DNA of 64,000 nt, from positions 1-64,000 of the forward strand of contig NZ_JAVDUW010000002.1 in assembly GCF_031456495.1 (NCBI RefSeq). The letters run 5' to 3'. Made by a program: the position numbers and the translations under genes. Shown piece after piece: positions 50,405 through 58,819 of this stretch. The stretch's first letter is position 1; each line of letters opens with the position of its first letter. The DNA comes from Pedococcus sp031456495 (GTDB lineage: Bacteria; Actinomycetota; Actinomycetes; Actinomycetales; Dermatophilaceae). The notes beneath the pieces are model-generated. The model was not told where the DNA came from and searched no databases. It was given only the letters and a program-made list of their open reading frames with translations.

Positions 50405-52137
50405 TGCTCGTCAGGATCATCCGCAGCTACCTCGCGCCGTACCGCGGCCTCGTGGTCGCGCTCGTCGCGCTCCAGCTCGTCGGCACCATCGCCTCGCTCT
50501 ACCTGCCCAGCCTCAACGGCCGCATCATCGACGAGGGGGTGGCGCGCGGTGACACGGGCTTCATCATCCGCACCGGTGGCTGGATGCTGGCGGTCTCGCT
50601 GGCGCAGATCGCGGCCACGGTCGCGGCGACCTACCTCGGCGCCCGGTGCGCCGCGGGGCTCGGCCGCGACCTGCGCGCCGACGTCTTCGCCCGCGTCGGC
50701 GACTTCTCCGCGCAGGAGGTGTCGCGGTTCGGCGCACCCACGCTGATCTCGCGCAACACCAACGACGCGACGCAGGTTCAGACGGTCGTCTTCATGGGCG
50801 CCGCGATGATGGTCTCCGCGCCGATCATGATGGTCGGCGGGATCATCATGGCGCTGCGCGAGGACGTCGGGCTGTCCTGGCTCGTGGCCGTCGCGGTGCC
50901 GCTGCTGGCGCTGTCCGTCTCACTGGTGATCCGCAGGATGATCCCGCAGTTCCGGCTCATGCAGGAGTCGGTCGACTGGGTGAACCGGGTGCTGCGCGAG
51001 CAGATCACCGGCATCCGGGTCGTGCGCGCATTCGTCCGGGAGGAGCACGAGGAGGCCCGGTTCGCCGAGGCCAACACGCAGTACACCGGCACGGCGCTCG
51101 CGGTAGGCCGGCTCATGGCCATGGTCTTCCCGATCGTGATGCTGATCTTCAACGCCTCGACGGTGGCGGTGCTGTGGTTCGGCTCGCACCGTGTCGAGAG
51201 CGGGCAGATGCAGATCGGCGAGCTCACGGCCTTCATGAGCTACCTCATGCAGATCCTCATGTCGGTCATGATGGCGACGTTCATGTCGATGATGATCCCG
51301 CGCGCGACCGTGTCGGCCGGGCGCATCGGGGAGGTCCTCGACACCGCGTCGACCGTGGTCGAGCCCTCGGCCCCGGTGCCACTGCCCACCCGCGGCGTCA
51401 CGCTCGAGCTGAGGGACGTCGAGTTCACCTATCCCGGCGCGGACGTCCCTGTCCTGCAAGGCGTCTCGCTCACGGCCGAGCCCGGCCGCACGACGGCGAT
51501 CATCGGCAGCACCGGCTCCGGCAAGTCCACGCTCGTCTCCCTCGTCCCGCGGCTGTACGACGTGACCGGCGGGGCCGTCCTCATCGGAGGGGTGGACATC
51601 CGTGAGGCGGCGCTCGAGGACGTCTGGGCCCGGATCGGCCTGGTCCCGCAGAAGCCGTACCTCTTCACCGGCACCGTCGCCTCCAACCTGCGCTACGGCG
51701 ACGCCGACGCGACCGACGACGACCTCTGGGAGGCACTGCGGATCGCGCAGGCCGACGACTTCGTCCGGGCGATGCCCGGTGGCCTCGACGCCACGATCGC
51801 GCAGGGCGGCACCAACGTCTCCGGCGGCCAGCGCCAGCGCCTCGCCATCGCGCGGGCCCTGGTGGCCAAGCCGGACATCTACCTGTTCGACGACAGCTTC
51901 TCCGCCCTCGACCTGTCGACCGACGCGCGGCTGCGGTCGGCCCTGCGGCCGGTGACCCGCCACGCGGCAGTCGTCGTCGTGGCCCAGCGGGTCTCGACGA
52001 TCGTCGACGCGGACCACATCGTCGTCCTCGACAACGGCCGCGTGGTCGGCACGGGGACCCACGACGAGCTGCTGGCGACGTGCCCGACGTACGTCGAGAT
52101 CGTCGAGTCCCAGCGAGCGGCGCAGGAGGCGGCATGA
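50404..52137 (+). CDS. ABC exporter half, degenerate ATP site subunit
   Basis: A 577-residue half-transporter: about six helices, then a nucleotide-binding domain. Walker A is AIIGSTGSGKSTLVSLVPRL and the signature is the consensus VSGGQRQRLAIARAL. Walker B ends IYLFDDSFSALD, with Asp in place of the catalytic Glu, and the H-loop reads VVAQRVSTI with Gln instead of His. Those losses mark the degenerate site of heterodimeric exporters (BmrCD, LmrCD, TM287/288 type). Partner is the gene at 52193. Probably multidrug or lipid export under TetR control. Confidence 0.92.
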   Translation: MLVRIIRSYLAPYRGLVVALVALQLVGTIASLYLPSLNGRIIDEGVARGDTGFIIRTGGWMLAVSLAQIAATVAATYLGARCAAGLGRDLRADVFARVGDFSAQEVSRFGAPTLISRNTNDATQVQTVVFMGAAMMVSAPIMMVGGIIMALREDVGLSWLVAVAVPLLALSVSLVIRRMIPQFRLMQESVDWVNRVLREQITGIRVVRAFVREEHEEARFAEANTQYTGTALAVGRLMAMVFPIVMLIFNASTVAVLWFGSHRVESGQMQIGELTAFMSYLMQILMSVMMATFMSMMIPRATVSAGRIGEVLDTASTVVEPSAPVPLPTRGVTLELRDVEFTYPGADVPVLQGVSLTAEPGRTTAIIGSTGSGKSTLVSLVPRLYDVTGGAVLIGGVDIREAALEDVWARIGLVPQKPYLFTGTVASNLRYGDADATDDDLWEALRIAQADDFVRAMPGGLDATIAQGGTNVSGGQRQRLAIARALVAKPDIYLFDDSFSALDLSTDARLRSALRPVTRHAAVVVVAQRVSTIVDADHIVVLDNGRVVGTGTHDELLATCPTYVEIVESQRAAQEAA

Positions 52138-52193
52138 CCGCGCGCGCCCACCACGAGCACACCACGACCGACCGGGGAACGGGGGCAGCCTGA
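52134..52193 (+). CDS. 19-codon micro-ORF bridging the two ABC genes
   Basis: ATG at 52134 overlaps the first exporter stop (ATGA), runs 19 codons (MTARAHHEHTTTDRGTGAA) and ends with a TGA at 52191-52193 whose last base starts the ATG of the second exporter (TGATG). The chain would carry ribosomes across an otherwise 55-bp gap and keep the two halves in fixed ratio. The peptide has three histidines but no known motif. It may be only a coupling device or chance. Confidence 0.4.
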   Translation: MTARAHHEHTTTDRGTGAA

Positions 52194-54229
52194 TGGCTGA
52201 GGGAGTCAAGACCGAGGAGGAGCGGGCCGCCGAGGCCCGACGAGGGCCGGCGGCACGCGCCGGGCAGCGGCACGGGCCCATGGCGGGCGTCGGCATGCCG
52301 GCGGAGAAGTCGCAGAACTTCGTCCCGTCGGCCAAGCGGCTGCTGTCCCTGCTGCGCCCCGAGCGCCACCGGCTGTATGCCGTGCTGGGCCTCGCGGTCG
52401 CGAGCGTGGCGCTCAACGCGATCGGCCCCAAGATCCTGGGCCGGGCCACCGACCTGATCTTCGCCGGGGTCATCGGCCAGCGGCTGCCGGCGACGGCGAC
52501 CCGTGCGCAGGTGATCGAGGCGCTGCGGGCGCAGGGCAAGGGCACGTTCGCCGACATGGTGGCGCGGATGGACCACCTGGTCCCGGGCCAGGGCATCGAC
52601 TTCGGCGCGGTGGGTCGCGTGCTCCTCGCGGTCCTCGCGATCTACGCCGTGGCGAGCCTGCTGTCGTGGGCGATGGGCTGGATCCTCATCGGGGCCGTGA
52701 ACCGGACGATCTTCACCCTGCGGCGCGACGTCGAGGACAAGCTCAACCGGCTGCCGCTGCCGTACTTCGACGCGCAGCCCCGTGGCGAGCTGCTGTCGCG
52801 GGTGACCAACGACATCGACAACGTCGCGCAGAGCACGCAGCAGACCCTGAGCCAGATGCTCACCTCGCTGCTGACGGTCGTCGCGATGATCGCGATGATG
52901 CTCTACATCTCCCCTCTGCTGGCGGTGATCGCGCTCGTGACGATCCCCGTGACCATGGTGGTGACCGCGGCCATCGGCAAGCGCTCGCAGAAGCACTTCG
53001 TCCAGCAGTGGAAGAGCACGGGCGAGCTCAACGGGATCGTCGAGGAGGCCTTCACCGGGCACCAGCTGGTCAAGGTCTTCGGCCGCCAGGACGAGGTCCG
53101 CGCGGCCTTCCGGTCCCGCAACGACGACCTCTTCGATGCCGGCTTCAGCGCCCAGTTCATCAGCGGCATCATCATGCCGACGATGATGTTCATCGGGAAC
53201 CTCAACTACGTCGTCGTCGCGGTGGTCGGCGGCCTGCGTGTGGCGAGCGGGTCGATGAGCCTCGGCGACGTGCAGGCGTTCATCCAGTACTCGCGCCAGT
53301 TCACCCAGCCGCTGACGCAGGTCGCCTCCATGGCCAACCTGCTCCAGTCGGGCGTCGCGTCGGCCGAGCGGGTCTTCGAGGTGCTCGACGCCCCCGAGCA
53401 GCAGCCGGAGAGCGGGAACCCGACGACGCTCGCGACGCCGCACGGCAGGGTTGCGTTCGAGGACGTGTCCTTCTCGTACACGAAGGACGCGCCACTCATC
53501 GAGCACCTGGACCTCGTGGTCGAGCCCGGCCAGACCGTGGCCATCGTCGGTCCCACCGGTGCCGGCAAGACGACGCTCGTCAACCTCATCATGCGGTTCT
53601 ACGAGCTGGACGCCGGCCGGATCACCCTGGACGGCGTCGACATCACCGAGCTCACCCGGCGCGGCCTGCGCAGCCAGATCGGGATGGTGCTGCAGGACAC
53701 CTGGCTGTTCGGCGGGACGATCCGCGAGAACATCGCGTACGGCAACCCCGGCGCGACCGACGAGCAGGTCCTCGCCGCGGCGCGGGCGACCTACGTCGAC
53801 CGGTTCGCGCACACGCTGCCCGACGGCTACGACACGGTGCTCGACGCCGAGGGGGGCAACATCAGCGCCGGTGAGAAGCAGCTCGTCACCATCGCGCGTG
53901 CGTTCCTGTCCGACCCCGCGCTGCTCATCCTCGACGAGGCCACCTCCTCGGTGGACACCCGCACGGAGCTGCTCGTGCAGCAGGCGATGGCCGCGCTGCG
54001 GCACGACCGCACGAGCTTCGTGATCGCCCACCGGCTCTCGACGATCCGCGACGCCGACGTCATCCTCGTGATGCGCGACGGCAGCATCGTCGAGCAGGGT
54101 TCGCACGAGGAGCTCCTCGAGCGCGGGGGCGCCTACGCCGAGCTGTATGCCGCGCAGTTCAGCGGCGCGGCCGTGGACGTCGACACCGGCGAGGCGCCGG
54201 CCGCGGAGATGGCCACCGCCGGCAGCTGA
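52193..54229 (+). CDS. ABC exporter half, catalytic ATP site subunit
   Basis: A 678-residue half-transporter with a 60-residue charged N-terminal extension and about six helices, the first pair separated by a long loop. Walker A is AIVGPTGAGKTTLVNLIMRF, Walker B LLILDEATSSVD with the catalytic Glu, H-loop VIAHRLSTI. Its signature is NISAGEKQLVTIARA, deviating from LSGGQ. Deviant signature here plus the lost Glu and His in the partner give one dead and one live ATP site, as in heterodimeric exporters. Last gene of the TetR operon. Confidence 0.92.
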   Translation: MAEGVKTEEERAAEARRGPAARAGQRHGPMAGVGMPAEKSQNFVPSAKRLLSLLRPERHRLYAVLGLAVASVALNAIGPKILGRATDLIFAGVIGQRLPATATRAQVIEALRAQGKGTFADMVARMDHLVPGQGIDFGAVGRVLLAVLAIYAVASLLSWAMGWILIGAVNRTIFTLRRDVEDKLNRLPLPYFDAQPRGELLSRVTNDIDNVAQSTQQTLSQMLTSLLTVVAMIAMMLYISPLLAVIALVTIPVTMVVTAAIGKRSQKHFVQQWKSTGELNGIVEEAFTGHQLVKVFGRQDEVRAAFRSRNDDLFDAGFSAQFISGIIMPTMMFIGNLNYVVVAVVGGLRVASGSMSLGDVQAFIQYSRQFTQPLTQVASMANLLQSGVASAERVFEVLDAPEQQPESGNPTTLATPHGRVAFEDVSFSYTKDAPLIEHLDLVVEPGQTVAIVGPTGAGKTTLVNLIMRFYELDAGRITLDGVDITELTRRGLRSQIGMVLQDTWLFGGTIRENIAYGNPGATDEQVLAAARATYVDRFAHTLPDGYDTVLDAEGGNISAGEKQLVTIARAFLSDPALLILDEATSSVDTRTELLVQQAMAALRHDRTSFVIAHRLSTIRDADVILVMRDGSIVEQGSHEELLERGGAYAELYAAQFSGAAVDVDTGEAPAAEMATAGS

Positions 54230-54307
54230 CGCCACGGGGTCCCCGGGTGCCGAACCACGGCATACCGCCTAGTTTGGGGACGTCCGTCCGTGCGCGAGGA
54301 GCCGCCG

Positions 54308-56071
54308 ATGTCTTCCCTGGTCCACTTGGCCGCCCCGGCCGCCGACACCCTCATCAACGCGAACTGGCTCGACTACCTGCTGGTGGCCACCTACTTCGCG
54401 TTCGTGCTGGGCATCGGTGTGCTGGCCCGGCGGCAGGTGTCCGACTCGATCGACTTCTTCCTGTCGGGGCGCTCGCTGCCGGCGTGGGTGACGGGCCTGG
54501 CGTTCATCTCCGCCAACCTCGGCGCGGTCGAGATCATGGGGATGTCCGCCAACGGCGCGCAGATCGGCCTGCCGACAGTCCACTACTTCTGGGTGGGCGC
54601 GATCCCGGCGATGCTCTTCCTCGGCGTCGTGATGATGCCCTTCTACTACGGCTCCAAGGTGCGGTCGGTCCCGGAGTTCATGCTCCGTCGCTTCGGCACG
54701 GGCGCCCACCTCGTCAACGCGATCAGCTTCGCGCTGGCCCAGCTGCTGATCGCCGGCGTCAACCTGTTCCTCCTCGGCTCGATCGTCCACGCGCTGCTGG
54801 GCTGGCCCCTCTGGGTGGCCCTGATCGTCGCCGCGGCGATCGTGCTGTCCTACATCACGCTGGGCGGGCTCTCGGCCGCGATCTACAACGAGGTCCTGCA
54901 GTTCTTCGTCATCGTGGCGTCCCTCCTGCCGCTGACCCTGATCGGCCTGCACCGCGTCGGCGGGTACGGCGGGCTCAAGGACAAGATCACCGCGGCCGCC
55001 AGTGCGGCGCCGCCGTCGGCGAAGGTCGCCACCGCGCAGCAGCAGCTGGAGTCCTGGCCGGGCCAGGCCCTGTCAGGCTTCGACTCGGGCTTCTGGTCGG
55101 TCGTCGGGATCGTCTTCGGCCTCGGGTTCGTCCTCTCCTTCGGCTACTGGACGACGAACTTCGTCGAGGTCCAGCGGGCGATGGCCAGCAAGTCGATCTC
55201 GGCGGCGCGCAAGACGCCGATCATCGGCGCCTTCCCGAAGATGTTCGTCCCCTTCATCGTGATCCTCCCGGGCATGGTCTCCGCGGTGCTGGTCAAGGAG
55301 ATGATCGACCTCAAGAACGGCGGCTCCCCGCCCGGTGGCGCCTCGGGCGAGGGCGTGAAGTACAACGACGCGCTGCTGCTGCTCATGCGTGACGTCCTGC
55401 CGAACGGCCTGCTCGGGCTGGCGATCGCAGGACTGCTCGCGGCGTTCATGGCGGGCATGGCCGCGAACATCTCGGCGTTCAACACCGTCTTCAGCTACGA
55501 CCTGTGGCAGCGGTACATCCGCAAGGACCACAGCGACGACTACTACCTGCGCATCGGTCGGCTGGCCACGGTGGCGGCGACGATCGTCGCGATCTTCACC
55601 GCGACGCTGGCGAGCAACTTCTCGAACATCATGGACTACCTCCAGACGCTGTTCGGGTTCTTCAACGCCCCGCTGTTCGCGACGTTCATCCTCGGCATGT
55701 TCTGGAAGCGGATGACCGCGACGGCCGGCTGGGTGGGTCTCTCCGCGGGCACGCTGTCGGCGGTGGCCGTGGCGTTCCTGTCCAAGGACGCCTTCGGCTC
55801 GGCCAGCCTCGGGGTGATCCCGTTGTCGGGCCAGGGCGCGAGCTTCGTGGCCGCCTCGACCGCGTTCGTCGTCGACATCGTCCTCAGCGTGGTCGTGTCG
55901 ATGGTGACGCAGCCCAAGCCCGTCAGCGAGCTCAAGGGCCTGGTCTACTCCGAGACGCCGCGCGAGGACCTCGTCGACCCCGACGAGGCCAGCCAGCCGT
56001 GGTACCAGCGGACCATGCCCCTCGCCGGCATCGCCCTCGTCCTCGTGATCATCCTCAACGTCGCCTTCTGA
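54308..56071 (+). CDS. SGLT-type sodium/solute symporter
   Basis: A 587-residue SSS-family transporter with about 14 helices, closer to the Vibrio SGLT sugar carrier than to ActP. DSIDFFLSGRSLPAWVTGLA, FISANLGAVEIMGMSANGAQ and SVPEFMLRRFG are SGLT-type; GYWTTNFVEVQRAMASKSIS and AGMAANISAFNTVFSYDLWQ follow. Sugar, inositol or a similar solute is likely. ATG at 54308 follows GAGGAG. TAGTTT upstream (about 54271) could be the -10. A small membrane protein follows after 13 bp. Confidence 0.87.
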   Translation: MSSLVHLAAPAADTLINANWLDYLLVATYFAFVLGIGVLARRQVSDSIDFFLSGRSLPAWVTGLAFISANLGAVEIMGMSANGAQIGLPTVHYFWVGAIPAMLFLGVVMMPFYYGSKVRSVPEFMLRRFGTGAHLVNAISFALAQLLIAGVNLFLLGSIVHALLGWPLWVALIVAAAIVLSYITLGGLSAAIYNEVLQFFVIVASLLPLTLIGLHRVGGYGGLKDKITAAASAAPPSAKVATAQQQLESWPGQALSGFDSGFWSVVGIVFGLGFVLSFGYWTTNFVEVQRAMASKSISAARKTPIIGAFPKMFVPFIVILPGMVSAVLVKEMIDLKNGGSPPGGASGEGVKYNDALLLLMRDVLPNGLLGLAIAGLLAAFMAGMAANISAFNTVFSYDLWQRYIRKDHSDDYYLRIGRLATVAATIVAIFTATLASNFSNIMDYLQTLFGFFNAPLFATFILGMFWKRMTATAGWVGLSAGTLSAVAVAFLSKDAFGSASLGVIPLSGQGASFVAASTAFVVDIVLSVVVSMVTQPKPVSELKGLVYSETPREDLVDPDEASQPWYQRTMPLAGIALVLVIILNVAF

Positions 56072-56084
56072 GAGGAGCGCAGCC

Positions 56085-56405
56085 ATGGCAGACAACGACA
56101 GGTCCCGTCAGGGGGCCCGCGCGCCGCGCAAGACCGCTGGAGCGTTCGACATCCGCAACATCATCGGGCTGCTGCTCGGCATCTACGGGGTGCTGCTCCT
56201 GCTCGCCGGGTTGTTCATGGACCCGGACAAGGACAAGACCGGCGGCATCAACGCCAACCTGTGGACAGGCCTCGCCCTGGCCGTCGCCTCGGCCGTCTTC
56301 CTCGGCTGGGCTCGGCTGCGCCCGATCGTGGTGCCCGAGCACGTCGAGCCGGCCGAGACCGACCCGACGCGTCCGGGCCCCACCCGCAGGGGCGGGAGCC
56401 ACTGA
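56085..56405 (+). CDS. Small two-helix membrane protein
   Basis: A 106-residue protein: basic N-terminus, helix IIGLLLGIYGVLLLLAGLFM, an acidic loop DPDKDKTGGINANLW and helix TGLALAVASAVFLGWARLRP, then a Pro-rich tail. GAGAGGAG precedes the ATG. It is the third case in this window of an SSS symporter with a small two-helix neighbour, here downstream and unrelated in sequence to DUF485. Confidence 0.72.
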   Translation: MADNDRSRQGARAPRKTAGAFDIRNIIGLLLGIYGVLLLLAGLFMDPDKDKTGGINANLWTGLALAVASAVFLGWARLRPIVVPEHVEPAETDPTRPGPTRRGGSH

Positions 56406-56432
56406 CCCTCTCCGGTCACCACCGACCGGGGT

Positions 56433-56468
56433 GCGTATGCCGCGTGGACGCGTCCACGCGGCATACGC
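56433..56468. terminator. Perfect 36-bp palindrome between convergent genes
   Basis: The 18-nt half GCGTATGCCGCGTGGACG is followed directly by its exact complement, with no spacer. Each half contains GTATGCCG. It lies between the stop of the small membrane protein (56405) and that of the MFS transporter (56472). It probably terminates both, and may also be a double copy of the over-represented octamer. Confidence 0.7.
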
Positions 56469-56471
56469 GTG

Positions 56472-57647
56472 TCAGGGGTGGGGCACGGACTCCGGCGTGC
56501 GGCGCAGCGCCCTGCGCCCGGTGAGGCTGAGCGCCGCGGCGGCGGCCAGCCCGAGGAGGCCGCCCACCGCCCACATGAGCCGCGGGTCCACCTGGAAGAG
56601 GGCGCCCGAGAGGGGTGGCGCGAGGACCGTGCCGCCGATGGACGCGGCGCCGTAGAGGCTCTGGTAGCGGCCGTGCATGCCCTCGGGTGCACGGTCGGCG
56701 GCGTGGGCGGTCGCGGTCGGCTTGTAGAGCATCTCGCCGGCGGTGACGACGGCGACCGCGACGAGGACGAGCACGAGCCCCGGGGCGGGCGCGACGAGCA
56801 GCCACCCCACACCCACGAGGAGGAAGCCCCCGGCGATGAGCCGCTCCGGCGGCCGCTCGCGCAGGCGGTGGGCCAGCCACGGCTCGAACAGCACGATGAG
56901 CGCGCAGTTGAGCGAGATCGTGGTCCCGTAGACCCAGGGCGCGGCGCCGAGCGACTCGAGCTGCCAGGGGACGGCCGAGTAGGCGAACCGGTAGGCCGTG
57001 TCGGCCGCGACGACCGTGAGCAGGAGCAGGACGAAGCGAGGGTCCGCCCGCAGCGCCGCCAGCAGCCGGGTGGGCGTCTCGGTTGAGAGGGTCGTGGGGG
57101 CGGAGGTCGGCACGACGAACATCACGACACCCAGCATGAGCAGGCTGGCTGCGGCGTCGATGACGAAGACGACGCCGAAGTGGTGGACGGCGAGCAGGCC
57201 GCCGAGCGGTGGACCGAGCACCGTGCCGGCGTTGTTGACCGCTCGCATCCACGCGGTGGCCTGCCGGCGGTGCTCGGTGGGCAGCGCGCTGGTGACGAGC
57301 GCGAACGACACGGGTCGGCCGACGCCGCCGAGGGCGCCCATGAGGAACAGGACCACCGGCAGGCTGCCCGTCGGCGTGACCGGCACGAGCAGGCAACCGG
57401 CGGCCGAGGCCAGCGAGGCGCCGGCGAGGGTGCGGCGCAGGCCGAAGCGGTCGCCGACGGTGCCGCCGACCAGGTTCCCGACGATCATGCCGGCGCCCCA
57501 GACCGCCGCGACGGAGCCCGCCGTGGCCTCGTCGAGGTGGCGGTCGGAGACCAGGTAGAGCGGGACGAACACCCAGGCCATCGACCCCAGCGCGTTGACG
57601 AACCGTCCCGCGAGCAGCCACCGCACCCAGACCGGCAGCTCCCTCAT
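56472..57647 (-). CDS. MFS transporter
   Basis: A 391-residue major facilitator with 12 predicted helices. The loop 2-3 motif is NLVGGTVGDRFGLRRTLAGA, and the central loop is short. WMRAVNNAGTVLGPPLGGLL fits the drug/metabolite export motif C region (GPxxGG). ATG at 57647 is 7 nt after TAGGGT (57655-57660, minus strand), so the mRNA looks leaderless. Substrate unknown. Confidence 0.87.
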   Translation of the reverse strand: MRELPVWVRWLLAGRFVNALGSMAWVFVPLYLVSDRHLDEATAGSVAAVWGAGMIVGNLVGGTVGDRFGLRRTLAGASLASAAGCLLVPVTPTGSLPVVLFLMGALGGVGRPVSFALVTSALPTEHRRQATAWMRAVNNAGTVLGPPLGGLLAVHHFGVVFVIDAAASLLMLGVVMFVVPTSAPTTLSTETPTRLLAALRADPRFVLLLLTVVAADTAYRFAYSAVPWQLESLGAAPWVYGTTISLNCALIVLFEPWLAHRLRERPPERLIAGGFLLVGVGWLLVAPAPGLVLVLVAVAVVTAGEMLYKPTATAHAADRAPEGMHGRYQSLYGAASIGGTVLAPPLSGALFQVDPRLMWAVGGLLGLAAAAALSLTGRRALRRTPESVPHP

Positions 57648-57689
57648 GCGCAGCACCCTAGGACCTGATCCACCCCGACTTCCTCCGCA

Positions 57690-57736
57690 TTTGGGGGTCT
57701 CAGGGGTGAGCAGTCCGTCACTCAAGAACCCCCAAA
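57690..57736. repeat. REP-like palindrome, left copy, overlaps the DUF559 stop
   Basis: TTTGGGGGTCTCAGGGGTGA, a GCAGTCCG loop and an imperfect complementary arm ending ACCCCCAAA. It is closely related to the perfect copy at 58748-58795 (same length, loop GCAGTGCG). The stop codon of the DUF559 gene (57718-57720) lies inside its right arm. Confidence 0.75.
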
Positions 57737-58656
57737 GCGGCACTCAGTCGGCGGTGGGCGGCTGCCACCTGGGTCATGAAGTCGTCGGTCCACAGCCGGA
57801 GGCCGACCAGGTCGATGGTCAGGACCGTCTCGCCACTGATGGCCAGCGCGTTCCGGCGCAGGTTGTCCGAGCTGATCGCCAGGCCCAGTCGGTGCTGTGC
57901 GCCGTCGACCTCGACCACGAGAGGGCACTCGCGCCACCTGACGTCCAGGTAGATCCGGCCCCTGGCCCCGGCGCGGACGACCTGACGTTCAGGCTCCGGC
58001 AGACCTCGCTGTCGGCAGAGTCCGGCGAAGTCGAGCTCGCCGAGGGACTGCGCCCCGTCCCGGACGTCCCGGACGAGCTGGCGGACGAAGGCGGTGCGTC
58101 CGTAGTGCGCACCCGGCCATCGCACCGGGCACAGGTCGTCGGCACGGACGAGGCGTTGTTGCACGGACATGCACAGGAGCAGGGCGGCCTGCCGGTCCGT
58201 CGCGGCCCACTGTGCCGCCCGCACCGCGGCCACCCCCACTCGGACGCGAGGCACTCCGACCGAGCAGGTGTCCCGTGCCAGCGGTTCGCGGACCTGGTGG
58301 ACACGCACGCCGTCGACCCTCCCGAGGAGGCGGACCTCGTGGTCGACCGAGACGTGCACGACCGGGGACTCGAAGTTCTGCAGGCCGCCGGCGAGAAGGG
58401 CGGACACCCCGTCGAGCAGCGCGCCGCGTCCGACCTCCCACACCGCACGCCAGAGCAGGGCCTCCGACGGCAGGGGGCCGGTGTGCACGGCGACGGTCCG
58501 GGCGCCGTGCAGGGACCATCGGCCGGCGTTCACCTCACTCCTGATGGCCCACCGGTCGATCCCGGCGGTAGCCAGGTCGGCCCGTGACACCACCCCGCCA
58601 TGGTTCTGCGCCAGGGCGGCCGCCACCCGGCGACGGGTCGATCCTCTCTCGGTCAC
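57718..58656 (-). CDS. DUF559 nuclease-like protein with N-terminal AbiEi-like winged helix
   Basis: A 312-residue protein. Residues 1-60 look like an AbiEi-type winged helix (ALAQNHGGVVSRADLATAGI), the middle is a mixed domain (LLDGVSALLAGGLQNFESPV), and residues about 220-300 form a DUF559/Vsr-like PD-(D/E)xK fold: YLDVRWRECPLVVEVDGAQH with D..E-x-D as putative metal ligands, then NLRRNALAISGETVLTIDLV. Function is unknown in the family. The open frame continues upstream to a GTG at 58779 inside the right-hand palindrome, so translation may span palindrome to palindrome; GTG at 58656 is the conservative start. Confidence 0.72.
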   Translation of the reverse strand: MTERGSTRRRVAAALAQNHGGVVSRADLATAGIDRWAIRSEVNAGRWSLHGARTVAVHTGPLPSEALLWRAVWEVGRGALLDGVSALLAGGLQNFESPVVHVSVDHEVRLLGRVDGVRVHQVREPLARDTCSVGVPRVRVGVAAVRAAQWAATDRQAALLLCMSVQQRLVRADDLCPVRWPGAHYGRTAFVRQLVRDVRDGAQSLGELDFAGLCRQRGLPEPERQVVRAGARGRIYLDVRWRECPLVVEVDGAQHRLGLAISSDNLRRNALAISGETVLTIDLVGLRLWTDDFMTQVAAAHRRLSAALGVLE

Positions 58657-58747
58657 CGGCTCAGGGTGCGGGCTGCTCCACCGTCGGAGGACGCCCCCGG
58701 CATGAGCCTGTGCACGCCGGGCCGGGGCCCTCGCGCCTGTGGACACG

Positions 58748-58795
58748 TTTTGGGGGTCTGAGGGTGAGCAGTGCGTCACCCTCAGACCCCCAAAA
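58748..58795. repeat. REP-like palindrome, right copy
   Basis: TTTTGGGGGTCTGAGGGTGA (58748-58767) pairs perfectly over 20 bp with 58776-58795 around the loop GCAGTGCG. It lies between the DUF559 gene and the LigB gene, and its copy at 57690-57736 lies at the other end of the DUF559 gene, in the same orientation of arms. Confidence 0.8.
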
Positions 58796-58819
58796 CCGGA
58801 AGTGGGGAGGGGCTCGGCG

